Position numbers and translations under genes: made by a program. Shown here piece after piece: positions 1-5,041 of a stretch of 5,196 nt of DNA. The notes under the pieces were generated by a model. That model was given only the letters and a program-made list of their open reading frames with translations, was not told the DNA's origin and made no database searches. Position 1 is the stretch's first letter, and each line of letters begins with the position of its first letter. Location: positions 1-5,196 of the forward strand of contig JAEWFB010000124.1 of the NCBI GenBank assembly GCA_023389095.1. The letters are read 5' to 3'. Source of the stretch: Actinomycetes bacterium. GTDB lineage: Bacteria; Actinomycetota; Actinomycetes; Actinomycetales; Dermatophilaceae.

Positions 1-1
1 C

Positions 2-811
2 CTCATCACCGGCTCGCGGCTGCAGATCTCGTCGATCTTCGGCCTGCAGCCGCTCGTCGGCGGCCGGTTCTACGGGATGGGCAACGTCGCGTTCGCGCTC
101 TACGCCTCCGCCGTGCTCCTGCTCTGCGCCGCGATGGCGCACGCGCTCGTGCGGCGGGAGGCCCCGCGCCTGGCGGTCTTCGCCGTCATCGTCATCGGCG
201 GCGCGGCGCTCGCCGTCGACGTGCTGCCGGCCTGGGGTGCCGACTTCGGCGGCCCGATCGCCCTCGTGCCGGCGCTCGGCTTCCTCCTCATGGGCGTGCT
301 CGGCTGGAAGACGTCGCTGCGCAACGTCGTGCTCGTGCTCGTCGTGGCCGGGCTCGTCGTCGGCGGAGTCTCCTACCTCGACTGGCGCCGACCGGAGTCC
401 GAGCGCTCGCACCCCGGCCGGTTCCTGCAGACGGTCATCGACGGCGGCGCCTGGGACGTCGTGACGCGCAAGCTGTGGGCCAACGTCGACCTCGCGATCC
501 ACCTGCCGGTGCTGCTCGCCGTCGTCGTCGTCATCACCGCGCTGGGGGTGTACGTCGTGGCGCGTCCGGGAGCGCTCGGGACCGACGCGCTGCGTCGCCT
601 TCTCGAGGAGGCCCCGCTACTGCACCGGGGCCTGTGGTCGATCATCGTCATGGCCGTCCTGGGCTTCCTCACCAACGACTCCGGCGCGGCGATCCCACCG
701 GTGGCGACGCTCTTCACGGTGCCGCTCGTCATCTCGGCGGTCATGCACTTCCTGTCGATCGAGGCGCGCAACGCCCCGGTCCGCCGCCGCCGCGACCGCC
801 ACCACATCTGA
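2..811 (+). CDS. Polytopic integral membrane protein, C-terminal part (5' end outside the window)
   Basis: An open frame runs from the left edge to a TGA at 809-811, giving 269 residues. The ATG at 77 is internal: the frame is open before it and the text just ahead (SIFGLQPLVGGRFYGMGN) reads as continuous conserved protein. About six or seven hydrophobic helices are visible, near residues 28-50, 56-78, 85-102, 106-125, 164-187, 211-223 and 234-251, followed by a basic tail (RRRRDRHH). Between helices lie motif-like stretches: GRFYGMGN (21-28), WGADFGG (78-84), DWRRPESERSHPGRF (127-141) and TNDSG (224-228). From memory, such GADFGG/NDSG membrane regions occur in actinobacterial proteins of unknown function, some of which carry an alkaline-phosphatase-superfamily domain. 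That link is weak because the N-terminus is missing. The gene converges on the minus-strand block. It is certainly a membrane protein; its function is unknown. Confidence 0.85.
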   Translation, partial: LITGSRLQISSIFGLQPLVGGRFYGMGNVAFALYASAVLLLCAAMAHALVRREAPRLAVFAVIVIGGAALAVDVLPAWGADFGGPIALVPALGFLLMGVLGWKTSLRNVVLVLVVAGLVVGGVSYLDWRRPESERSHPGRFLQTVIDGGAWDVVTRKLWANVDLAIHLPVLLAVVVVITALGVYVVARPGALGTDALRRLLEEAPLLHRGLWSIIVMAVLGFLTNDSGAAIPPVATLFTVPLVISAVMHFLSIEARNAPVRRRRDRHHI

Positions 812-815
812 GCCA

Positions 816-851
816 TCTGGGCTCGCTCCGCGTTCTCTGGGCTCGCTCCGC
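816..851 (+). repeat. 16-bp exact direct repeat, two copies
   Basis: TCTGGGCTCGCTCCGC occurs at 816-831 and again at 836-851, a 20-bp period. A degenerate third piece (GGGCTCGG) follows at 858-865. It starts 5 bases after the stop codon of the membrane protein. Its function is unknown; it may be part of a genome-wide intergenic repeat. Confidence 0.8.
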
Positions 852-866
852 TCGCCCGGGCTCGGC

Positions 867-889
867 GCACCGAACGAGTCGTTCGGTGC
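867..889. terminator. Perfect 11-bp palindrome, probable bidirectional terminator hairpin
   Basis: The arm GCACCGAACGA (867-877) and its exact complement TCGTTCGGTGC (879-889) flank a single G. The site lies 56 bp past the stop of the membrane protein and about 100 bp past the end of the glycosyltransferase. There is no T-tract, which is common for actinobacterial terminators. A 1-nt spacing cannot close as drawn in RNA, so a few central pairs would open. A protein-binding operator is an alternative reading. Confidence 0.55.
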
Positions 890-902
890 CGGACGAGCCA
901 GT

Positions 903-921
903 GCACCGATGCGTTCGGTGC
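903..921. repeat. 7-bp inverted repeat of the same motif family
   Basis: GCACCGA (903-909) and TCGGTGC (915-921) flank the 5-nt loop TGCGT. Its arms match the outer parts of the palindrome at 867-889, so it looks like a diverged copy. Confidence 0.55.
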
Positions 922-938
922 TCAGCCCCGCGTTCGGC

Positions 939-957
939 ACCGAACGACTCGTTCGGT
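939..957. terminator. 9-bp palindrome, second strong copy
   Basis: ACCGAACGA (939-947) and TCGTTCGGT (949-957) flank a single C. This is nearly the same sequence as 867-889, with the centre base complemented. It begins 29 bases downstream of the glycosyltransferase stop codon, a natural distance for a terminator of the minus-strand operon. It has no T-tract. Confidence 0.55.
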
Positions 958-986
958 CATGGGGGCGCGTGGTGTTGTCGGCCGTC

Positions 987-1748
987 TCAGTCGGTGCCGA
1001 GGCGGCGACGGAGGCGTCGGACGCCGATCGCCAGGGCCACGTCGCGGTACTGCGCGGCCCGGTGCACCTGGGCGCGCCAGTCGTGGCCGGTGACGCGGTG
1101 GTAGAGCTCGCACGGCACCTCGACGACCGTGAGCCCGGCGTCGATGACGTCGATCGTCATGCCGACCTCGACGCCCCAGCCGCGCGCGAACGGGGTCGCG
1201 GCGGCGACGGCCGCCGGTGACAGGCAGCGCATCCCGGACAGCGGCTGCTTCGGCTCCCAGCCGGTCAGCTCCTCGATGCCCCGCCGCGCGAGTCCCACGA
1301 CCAGCCCGTGCCCGCCACCGGATTGCTGCTGCGCCGGCAGGGTCGCGATGGTGAGGTCGGCCTCGCCGCGGGCGACGGGCCCCACGAGCGCGCCGACCGC
1401 CTGCGCGGACGCCTCGAGGTCGGCGTCGACGAAGAGGACCGACGCCGTGGCGTCGACGCGTCCGACGCGGCGCAGGCCGGCGAGGCGACCGAGCCCGCTC
1501 ATCATGGCGTCGGCCTTGCCGTGGTTGCGAACGAGCTTGACGACCTCGGCGCCCTCCTGGGCGGCCAGCACGGCCGTCCGGTCGGTCGAGCCGTCGTCGA
1601 CGACGACGACCGACACGACGCCGGGGATGGTGCGCACGCCGCGGATGGTCTCGACGATCCGCTCCGCCTCGTCTCGTGCCGGGATGACGACGACGACAGG
1701 AGGCTCGCCCGCAGGTCGCCGTGCGGTGACCGCCCGTGACGCGCTCAG
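987..1748 (-). CDS. Family 2 glycosyltransferase, probable CTG start
   Basis: The 253-residue protein has a GT-A fold signature: a leading strand with IPARDE (22-27), the nucleotide-sugar acidic pair in VVVDDGSTD (48-56), an NHGKADAM element (75-82) and the metal-binding type DAD (108-110). Later come PLSGMRCLS and RGWGVEVGMTID. It therefore resembles soluble dolichyl-phosphate-mannose-synthase-like or glucosyl-phosphoglycerate-synthase-like enzymes that move a sugar from a nucleotide donor. No transmembrane segment is evident; donor and acceptor are unknown. No ATG, GTG or TTG lies in frame between the domain start and the far interior of the upstream gene. The best start is CTG at 1748-1746, overlapping the TGA of the DUF5926 gene (CTGA), with AGGTGA at 1761-1756, seven bases ahead. 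Later in-frame GTG codons would remove the IPARDE motif. It is the last gene of the minus-strand block and is probably translationally coupled. Confidence 0.88.
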   Translation of the reverse strand: MSASRAVTARRPAGEPPVVVVIPARDEAERIVETIRGVRTIPGVVSVVVVDDGSTDRTAVLAAQEGAEVVKLVRNHGKADAMMSGLGRLAGLRRVGRVDATASVLFVDADLEASAQAVGALVGPVARGEADLTIATLPAQQQSGGGHGLVVGLARRGIEELTGWEPKQPLSGMRCLSPAAVAAATPFARGWGVEVGMTIDVIDAGLTVVEVPCELYHRVTGHDWRAQVHRAAQYRDVALAIGVRRLRRRLGTD

Positions 1749-2632
1749 CGGAGGGTCACCTGACGGTTCGTCAGGCCGGCCTTGGCGCCCCGCTCCTCCG
1801 CCGTCAGCGGCTCGGTCGAGGCGGCTGCGGCGTCGATGCGCTCCTTCATCGCCGCGACGGCGTCCTCGAACACGGCGGCCTCGGCCGACGGGTCGACCTC
1901 CCACACGGGGATGAGCAGGCCGCTGGAGCGGAAGCAGCCGAGCAGCCGGCCCTCGCCGCCGAGGAGGCTGTCGCCGGACGCGTGCAGGCGGGCCAGGGCG
2001 GTGGTGGCGGTGTCCTCGTCGAAGGGCAGCACCCAGCGCACGTAGGTGCGCTCGCCGATGCGGCACCAGTAGCACGACGGTGCGGCGGAGAGCTTGACCG
2101 TCGGGATGGCCGACTCGTTGGCACGCTGGAGCGACTCCTGGCCGTCGGCGTCGAGCTCGGCCTCGGCGACCCAGAAGTCGAAGCCGTCGTGGAGGTCGAT
2201 CTCGAAGGGTGCGTCGAGGTCGAGGAGGTCCTGCAGGCGGACCGTGTCGACCGACGAGACCGGAAGGGTCTGCACGGGGGTGCCGGCCTCGGCCTCGACG
2301 GCGAGCGCGATCGCCTGGGCGATGTCGCGGCTCGTGTCGCCGCTGGCGTTGCCGGACTGGATGCCGACGAGCACCTCGCCGTTCTCGCGGTGCAGGCCGG
2401 GCCACGCGAGCGGGAGCACCGTGGCGATGGTGATCTCGTCGGGCGACCCCTCGGGGGCCTTGCCGTCGGCGAACCGCACGGTGGCCGTGGCCGCCGGGAC
2501 GATCTCGCGCATCGCGACCCAGTCGGTCTCGCCGGGCAGGCCCTCGAAGGGCCGGGCGACGAAGGGAGCCGGTGCGGGACGAGTGGTGCGGTCGGCGCGG
2601 GCGCCGCGCGGACGACGAGAAGCCTTACCCAT
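1745..2632 (-). CDS. DUF5926 family protein
   Basis: The 295-residue protein has the hallmarks I associate with the actinobacterial DUF5926 family: a short basic N-terminus (GKASRRPRGARADR), then PFEGLPGETDWVAMREIVPA (28-47), the central HDGFDFWV (148-155), NESAIPT (172-178), CYWCR (187-191), RWVLPFDED (199-207) and the terminal LTAEERGAKAGLTNRQVTLR. No signal peptide or membrane helix is seen, so it is probably cytosolic. The biochemical role of the family is not known to me. ATG at 2632 is chosen because AAGGTGG sits five bases upstream. A TTG seven codons earlier (2653) has no such site and would place the ribosome binding site inside the gene. The stop codon overlaps the proposed start of the glycosyltransferase by four bases. 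The kinase-LLM fusion ends 33 bp upstream. Confidence 0.9.
   Translation of the reverse strand: MGKASRRPRGARADRTTRPAPAPFVARPFEGLPGETDWVAMREIVPAATATVRFADGKAPEGSPDEITIATVLPLAWPGLHRENGEVLVGIQSGNASGDTSRDIAQAIALAVEAEAGTPVQTLPVSSVDTVRLQDLLDLDAPFEIDLHDGFDFWVAEAELDADGQESLQRANESAIPTVKLSAAPSCYWCRIGERTYVRWVLPFDEDTATTALARLHASGDSLLGGEGRLLGCFRSSGLLIPVWEVDPSAEAAVFEDAVAAMKERIDAAAASTEPLTAEERGAKAGLTNRQVTLR
1756..1761 (-). promoter_or_regulatory. Ribosome binding site supporting the CTG start
   Basis: On the minus strand this reads AGGTGA, a full six-base match to the UCACCU part of the 16S rRNA tail, seven bases before the CTG at 1748. It lies inside the last codons of the DUF5926 gene. Confidence 0.6.
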
Positions 2633-2637
2633 GCGCG

Positions 2638-2644
2638 CCACCTT
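2638..2644 (-). promoter_or_regulatory. Ribosome binding site of the DUF5926 gene
   Basis: It reads AAGGTGG on the minus strand, five bases before ATG 2632, and decides between this ATG and the upstream TTG at 2653. Confidence 0.7.
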
Positions 2645-2665
2645 AGTGGCCAACCACGCGTGCCC

Positions 2666-4138
2666 TCACGTCAGAGCGGTCGCGAGCGGGGCGAGACCCA
2701 GCACGTCGTCGGTGCCGCGCAGGTCGAGCGGGGCGAGGAAGACGGTGGTGACGCCGGCGTCGGTGAGCCGGGCCAGGCGCTCGCGGTGGGCCTGCGGCGT
2801 GCCGGCATGGTGGCGCTCGGCGAAGGTCGCGGCGGGGGTGCGGCCGCGGTGGCGCTCCACGGCTGACCAGGCGGCGTCGCGGTCGGCGCCGACGACGGGC
2901 ACGTCGAGGACGGTGGCGAGTGCGGCGTCGCGGTCGGCCCCGGAGGCCGCGACGAGGTCGAGGTAGCGCGCGATCTTCACGAGGCCCGCGGCGTCGGAGC
3001 GCACGTTGCAGCCGTCGCCGAGGCGGGCCGCGACGCGCAGGGTGCGGTCGCCGCCCCCGCCGACGACGACGGGCAGGTCACCCACCGGCCGCGGGTAGAG
3101 GGTCGTCTCGGGCAGCGAGACGCGGCGTCCGGCATACGGTTTCATGCCCGGAGCCCAGAGCGCCCGCATGGTCTCGAGGCCGGCCTCGAGCAGGTCGACC
3201 CGCTGCCCCGGCGGCGGGAACGGCAGGCCGTACGCGGCGTGCTCTCGCTCCCACCACCCGGCGCCCACGCCGACGAACGCGCGGCCGCCGGTCAGCGCGT
3301 CGAGCGTCGCGGCCGCCTTGGCGGTGACCCCCGGCGGCCGGAACGTGACCGGGGAGACGAGCGTTCCCAGGTGCAGGCGCGCCGTCGACGCCGCGAGCGC
3401 CCCGAGCGTCACCCACGGTTCGGGGATCGGGTCCCAGGCCCGCCCGACCTGCGGGATCTGGATGAGGTGGTCCATGAGGGCCAGGCCCGCGAACCCGGCC
3501 TCCTCGGCGGCGGTCGCGACCCCGCGCAGCCAGTCGAGCAGGTCGGTGTCGGCCGGGAACCGCGACACCTGGAGCACGACGCCACCGTGCAGGCCAGGGC
3601 CCGCGTCGCCGACCGCGGGCTCCCCCACCGTGTGGGCGGGGACTGCCGGGGACACCTCGGTGTCGGGCGTGACGACGTGGACGGCGTCCCAGCCCTCCGC
3701 GACGAGGGCCTCGCGGACCGACGCCACGGCGGCGAGCTGGGCGGTGAGGACGCGCGCCGGCACGGCCCGCTCGCGGGCGCGGTTACGGTCGCGGCACAGC
3801 GCAGCCGGGGTGTCGAGGACGACGGCCACCGCGGGCAGCCCGGCGGCGCGGGCCGCCGCGAGCCAGCGGGTGCGGCGGGACGCGTCGGTGCCGAGGGTGT
3901 CGACGACGGTCGTGAGCCGGCGCCGGAGGCGGGCGTCGACCACCGCCTCCAGCACGGCGAAGGCGTCGACCGACGCGTCGAGGTCGTGCTCGCCGCTGCC
4001 GACGACGGCACGCAGGGCATCCGAGGAGACGACCTCGGCGGCGCGGTAGCGGGCACCGGCCCAGGTCGACTTGCCGGAGCCGGAGGCCCCGACGAGGACG
4101 ACGAGGGCGGGATCGGGCAGCTCAGGTGCCGGCGTCAT
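2666..4138 (-). CDS. Fusion: P-loop kinase (polynucleotide-kinase-like AAA domain) with F420-type LLM oxidoreductase
   Basis: One uninterrupted 490-residue frame carries two domains. Residues 10-165 resemble the T4-polynucleotide-kinase/AAA_33 group: Walker A GASGSGKST (17-25), SSDALR (38-43), VVDTLG (78-83) and an arginine-rich lid CRDRNRARERAVP (115-127). This predicts ATP-dependent phosphoryl transfer to an unknown acceptor. A Pro/Ala/Gly-rich linker (about 163-185) leads to a luciferase-like TIM-barrel oxidoreductase (187-488) with GLALMDHL (218-225), GTLVSPVTFRPPG (258-270), GGRAFVGVGAGWW (284-296) and GGGGDRTL (360-367). That pattern fits F420- or flavin-dependent LLM enzymes of the Rv1855c-like type. 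Each half is close to the usual length for its family, so both may be active. The start is ATG 4138, 13 bp after the ATPase gene stop; no strong ribosome binding site is visible, suggesting coupling. Substrates are unknown. No frameshift or stop separates the halves. Confidence 0.9.
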   Translation of the reverse strand: MTPAPELPDPALVVLVGASGSGKSTWAGARYRAAEVVSSDALRAVVGSGEHDLDASVDAFAVLEAVVDARLRRRLTTVVDTLGTDASRRTRWLAAARAAGLPAVAVVLDTPAALCRDRNRARERAVPARVLTAQLAAVASVREALVAEGWDAVHVVTPDTEVSPAVPAHTVGEPAVGDAGPGLHGGVVLQVSRFPADTDLLDWLRGVATAAEEAGFAGLALMDHLIQIPQVGRAWDPIPEPWVTLGALAASTARLHLGTLVSPVTFRPPGVTAKAAATLDALTGGRAFVGVGAGWWEREHAAYGLPFPPPGQRVDLLEAGLETMRALWAPGMKPYAGRRVSLPETTLYPRPVGDLPVVVGGGGDRTLRVAARLGDGCNVRSDAAGLVKIARYLDLVAASGADRDAALATVLDVPVVGADRDAAWSAVERHRGRTPAATFAERHHAGTPQAHRERLARLTDAGVTTVFLAPLDLRGTDDVLGLAPLATALT

Positions 4139-4151
4139 GCCGACGGACGGG

Positions 4152-4586
4152 TCAGTGCGAGCGGCGGCGGGAGGGCCCGCCGAGGGAGGCCCAGACGGTG
4201 CGGCCGTTCGGGTCGTCGATGACGCCCCACTCGTGGGCCAGGGAGCGCACGATGCGCAGGCCGCGGCCGCCGGGACCCCAGGTCGTGGGCGGTGACGGGC
4301 GCGGGACGGTCGGGCCGCCGCCGTCGGAGACCTCGACCTCGACGACGTTGTTCTTGACCTTCCAGTGGATCCGGATGGCGCCGTCGGTCAGGGGCCGGGC
4401 ATGGCGCACGGCGTTGGCGACGAGCTCGCTCACGACGATCTCGGCCTCGTCGACGACCTCAGGGGTCACGTTGCGCGCGACGAGGTCGGCGACGATCTCG
4501 CGCCGGATCCGCGGGGCCGCGGACGGCGCCCACTGCAGGCGCAACGTCCGCTTCTCCCCGAGCGGCGCCGCGGCACCGTCCCCCAT
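4152..4586 (-). CDS. RsbW-like ATP-binding regulatory protein (HATPase_c, anti-sigma-factor type)
   Basis: The 144-residue protein is a stand-alone GHKL ATPase domain. The N-box is in SELVANAVRHA (53-63, Asn58), the G1 box is SDGGG (87-91, Asp88), and the G2 box is GPGGRGL (104-110) with the following helix IVRSLAHEWGV. There is no sensor or dimerisation domain, so it is more like the serine kinase/anti-sigma proteins (RsbW, SpoIIAB) common in actinobacteria than a two-component kinase. Its partner is not in the window. ATG 4586 is preferred because GAGGAGG (4599-4593) lies six bases upstream. Longer versions (ATG 4628, or 4742 inside the promoter) add low-complexity Arg-rich sequence. It is the first gene of the block, with a promoter at 4742-4714. 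Residues 9-24 lie on the 47-bp segment that recurs at the right edge of the window. Confidence 0.88.
   Translation of the reverse strand: MGDGAAAPLGEKRTLRLQWAPSAAPRIRREIVADLVARNVTPEVVDEAEIVVSELVANAVRHARPLTDGAIRIHWKVKNNVVEVEVSDGGGPTVPRPSPPTTWGPGGRGLRIVRSLAHEWGVIDDPNGRTVWASLGGPSRRRSH
4515..4561 (+). repeat. 47-bp segment repeated exactly at the window end (internal copy)
   Basis: This segment encodes residues 9-24 of the ATPase (LGEKRTLRLQWAPSAA, minus strand), where it fits the protein. The same 47 bases, same orientation, form 5150-5196. Position 4514 differs from 5149, so the match begins sharply. Confidence 0.95.
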
Positions 4587-4592
4587 ACCGGG

Positions 4593-4599
4593 CCTCCTC
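4593..4599 (-). promoter_or_regulatory. Ribosome binding site of the ATPase gene
   Basis: It reads GAGGAGG on the minus strand, six bases before ATG 4586. It is the strongest such site ahead of any candidate start of this gene and fixes the short N-terminus. Confidence 0.75.
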
Positions 4600-4685
4600 G
4601 TGATCGGCGCAGGCCTGCCGGCCGTCATCGTCCTGCCGTCTGCCGCACCGTTCCTCTGGTTGGTCGCCACGTACAGCCTCCTCAC

Positions 4686-4705
4686 GGCGGAGAAGTCACT
4701 CCGCC
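4686..4705. repeat. 7-bp inverted repeat at the predicted 5' end of the operon transcript
   Basis: GGCGGAG (4686-4692) and CTCCGCC (4699-4705) flank a 6-nt loop. It begins about where transcription from the 4714-4742 promoter should start, so it could be a 5' stem-loop that stabilises the leader, or an operator overlapping the start point. Confidence 0.5.
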
Positions 4706-4713
4706 ACCGTCGA

Positions 4714-4742
4714 ACCGTAACCAAACCTGCTGCATACCTCAA
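4714..4742 (-). promoter_or_regulatory. Probable housekeeping sigma promoter of the four-gene operon
   Basis: On the minus strand TTGAGG (4742-4737) is separated by exactly 17 bases from TACGGT (4719-4714). This fits a sigma70/HrdB-type promoter (TTGAnn, TAnnnT). It would start transcription near 4707 and leave a leader of about 120 nt before ATG 4586. The surrounding DNA is less GC-rich than the genes. Confidence 0.6.
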
Positions 4743-4853
4743 CGAACCATGAGAAATCTCCGACGGCGAGCCGGTGACGATCCGGGGTGTTCTCCGTGCG
4801 TTTCTCGCGCGCCTCCGGGCAGGTCTCCGGACGCGTCGACCGGCCTCTCACCC

Positions 4854-4875
4854 GGTCTACGGATGGTCCTAGACC
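4854..4875. repeat. 6-bp inverted repeat
   Basis: GGTCTA (4854-4859) and TAGACC (4870-4875) flank 10 bases. The half-sites are one helical turn plus a few bases apart, as in a dimeric regulator site, but so short a match could arise by chance. Confidence 0.3.
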
Positions 4876-4902
4876 TGCAGAGACGCGGACAGAGCCCCTG
4901 AT

Positions 4903-4922
4903 ACGTCCCGATACCGGGACGT
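4903..4922. repeat. 8-bp hairpin in the divergent intergenic region
   Basis: ACGTCCCG (4903-4910) and CGGGACGT (4915-4922) flank the 4-nt loop ATAC. The stem is perfect and GC-rich. It is about 120 bp before the PadR-like start codon and about 35 bp upstream of the ECF-like -35 element. It could be a regulator site or a stem-loop; neither neighbouring transcript obviously ends here. Confidence 0.45.
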
Positions 4923-4955
4923 CCGGGTCAGTTTTCCTCGTGGACTGCCCCGGAC

Positions 4956-4982
4956 GGGAACACATCTTCCCTTCCGACCGTT
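4956..4982 (+). promoter_or_regulatory. Candidate ECF-sigma promoter of the PadR-like gene
   Basis: GGGAAC (4956-4961) is followed after 17 bases by CGTT (4979-4982). This fits the actinobacterial SigR/SigH/SigE-type pattern (GGAAC/T, 16-18 bases, GTT). Its -10 end touches the palindrome at 4982-5008. The match is by eye; a sigma70-type promoter with TATCGT (4990-4995) is an alternative but lacks a good -35. Confidence 0.4.
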
Positions 4983-5008
4983 CGCGATATATCGTCAACG
5001 TATCGCGA
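4982..5008. promoter_or_regulatory. Operator-type palindrome, probable autoregulatory site
   Basis: TCGCGATA (4982-4989) and TATCGCGA (5001-5008) form perfect 8-bp arms around 11 bases. Inside it, CGATATATCG (4985-4994) is itself a perfect 10-bp palindrome. The AT-rich core stands out in this GC-rich DNA. It sits over the expected transcription start and 33 bp before the PadR-like ATG, as expected for a repressor that controls its own gene. Confidence 0.6.
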
Positions 5009-5041
5009 CTGTTCGTGAGCCGCGATGGAAAGGAGAGTCCG

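Larger units (their letters stand above)
812..986. other. Convergent intergenic region with repeats and hairpins
   Basis: These 175 bases separate the ends of two convergent genes. They hold a 16-bp direct repeat (816-831 and 836-851) and three palindromes (867-889, 903-921, 939-957). I see no convincing gene: the open frames crossing it are low-complexity Arg/Ser/Pro shadows. The most economical role is a bidirectional terminator or an intergenic repeat element. Confidence 0.7.
4587..5041. other. Divergent intergenic region between the ATPase operon and the PadR-like gene
   Basis: These 455 bases are locally less GC-rich and hold no convincing gene; the open frames here are Arg/Ser/Pro-rich shadows. 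They contain a sigma70-type promoter and a 5' hairpin for the minus-strand operon (4686-4742). Inverted repeats lie at 4854-4875 and 4903-4922. An ECF-like promoter overlaps an operator-type palindrome (4956-5008) for the plus-strand gene. I see nothing else recognisable in 4745-4850. Confidence 0.65.

Noticed and set aside
867..957. CRISPR array or phage attachment site.
   Set aside because: The units are short palindromes without conserved-length repeats and unique spacers, and there is no cas gene, integrase or tRNA nearby.
1749..2405. Extended minus-strand frame ahead of the glycosyltransferase, which would make a 472-residue protein starting at 2405.
   Set aside because: The added part is Arg/Pro/Gly-rich antiphase sequence lying wholly within the DUF5926 gene, which has clear family motifs in its own frame.
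2633..2653. TTG start at 2653 for the DUF5926 gene.
   Set aside because: ATG 2632 has AAGGTGG five bases upstream and matches the usual short basic N-terminus; the TTG version would contain its own ribosome binding site.
1129..2966. Several long plus-strand frames opposite the operon.
   Set aside because: They are antisense shadows typical of very high GC DNA, rich in Arg/Ser/Ala/Gly with no domain, and lie opposite well-supported genes.
4587..4742. Longer N-terminus for the ATPase, starting at 4742 or 4628.
   Set aside because: The 4742 start overlaps the -35 element, the added residues are low-complexity, and the best ribosome binding site is before ATG 4586.
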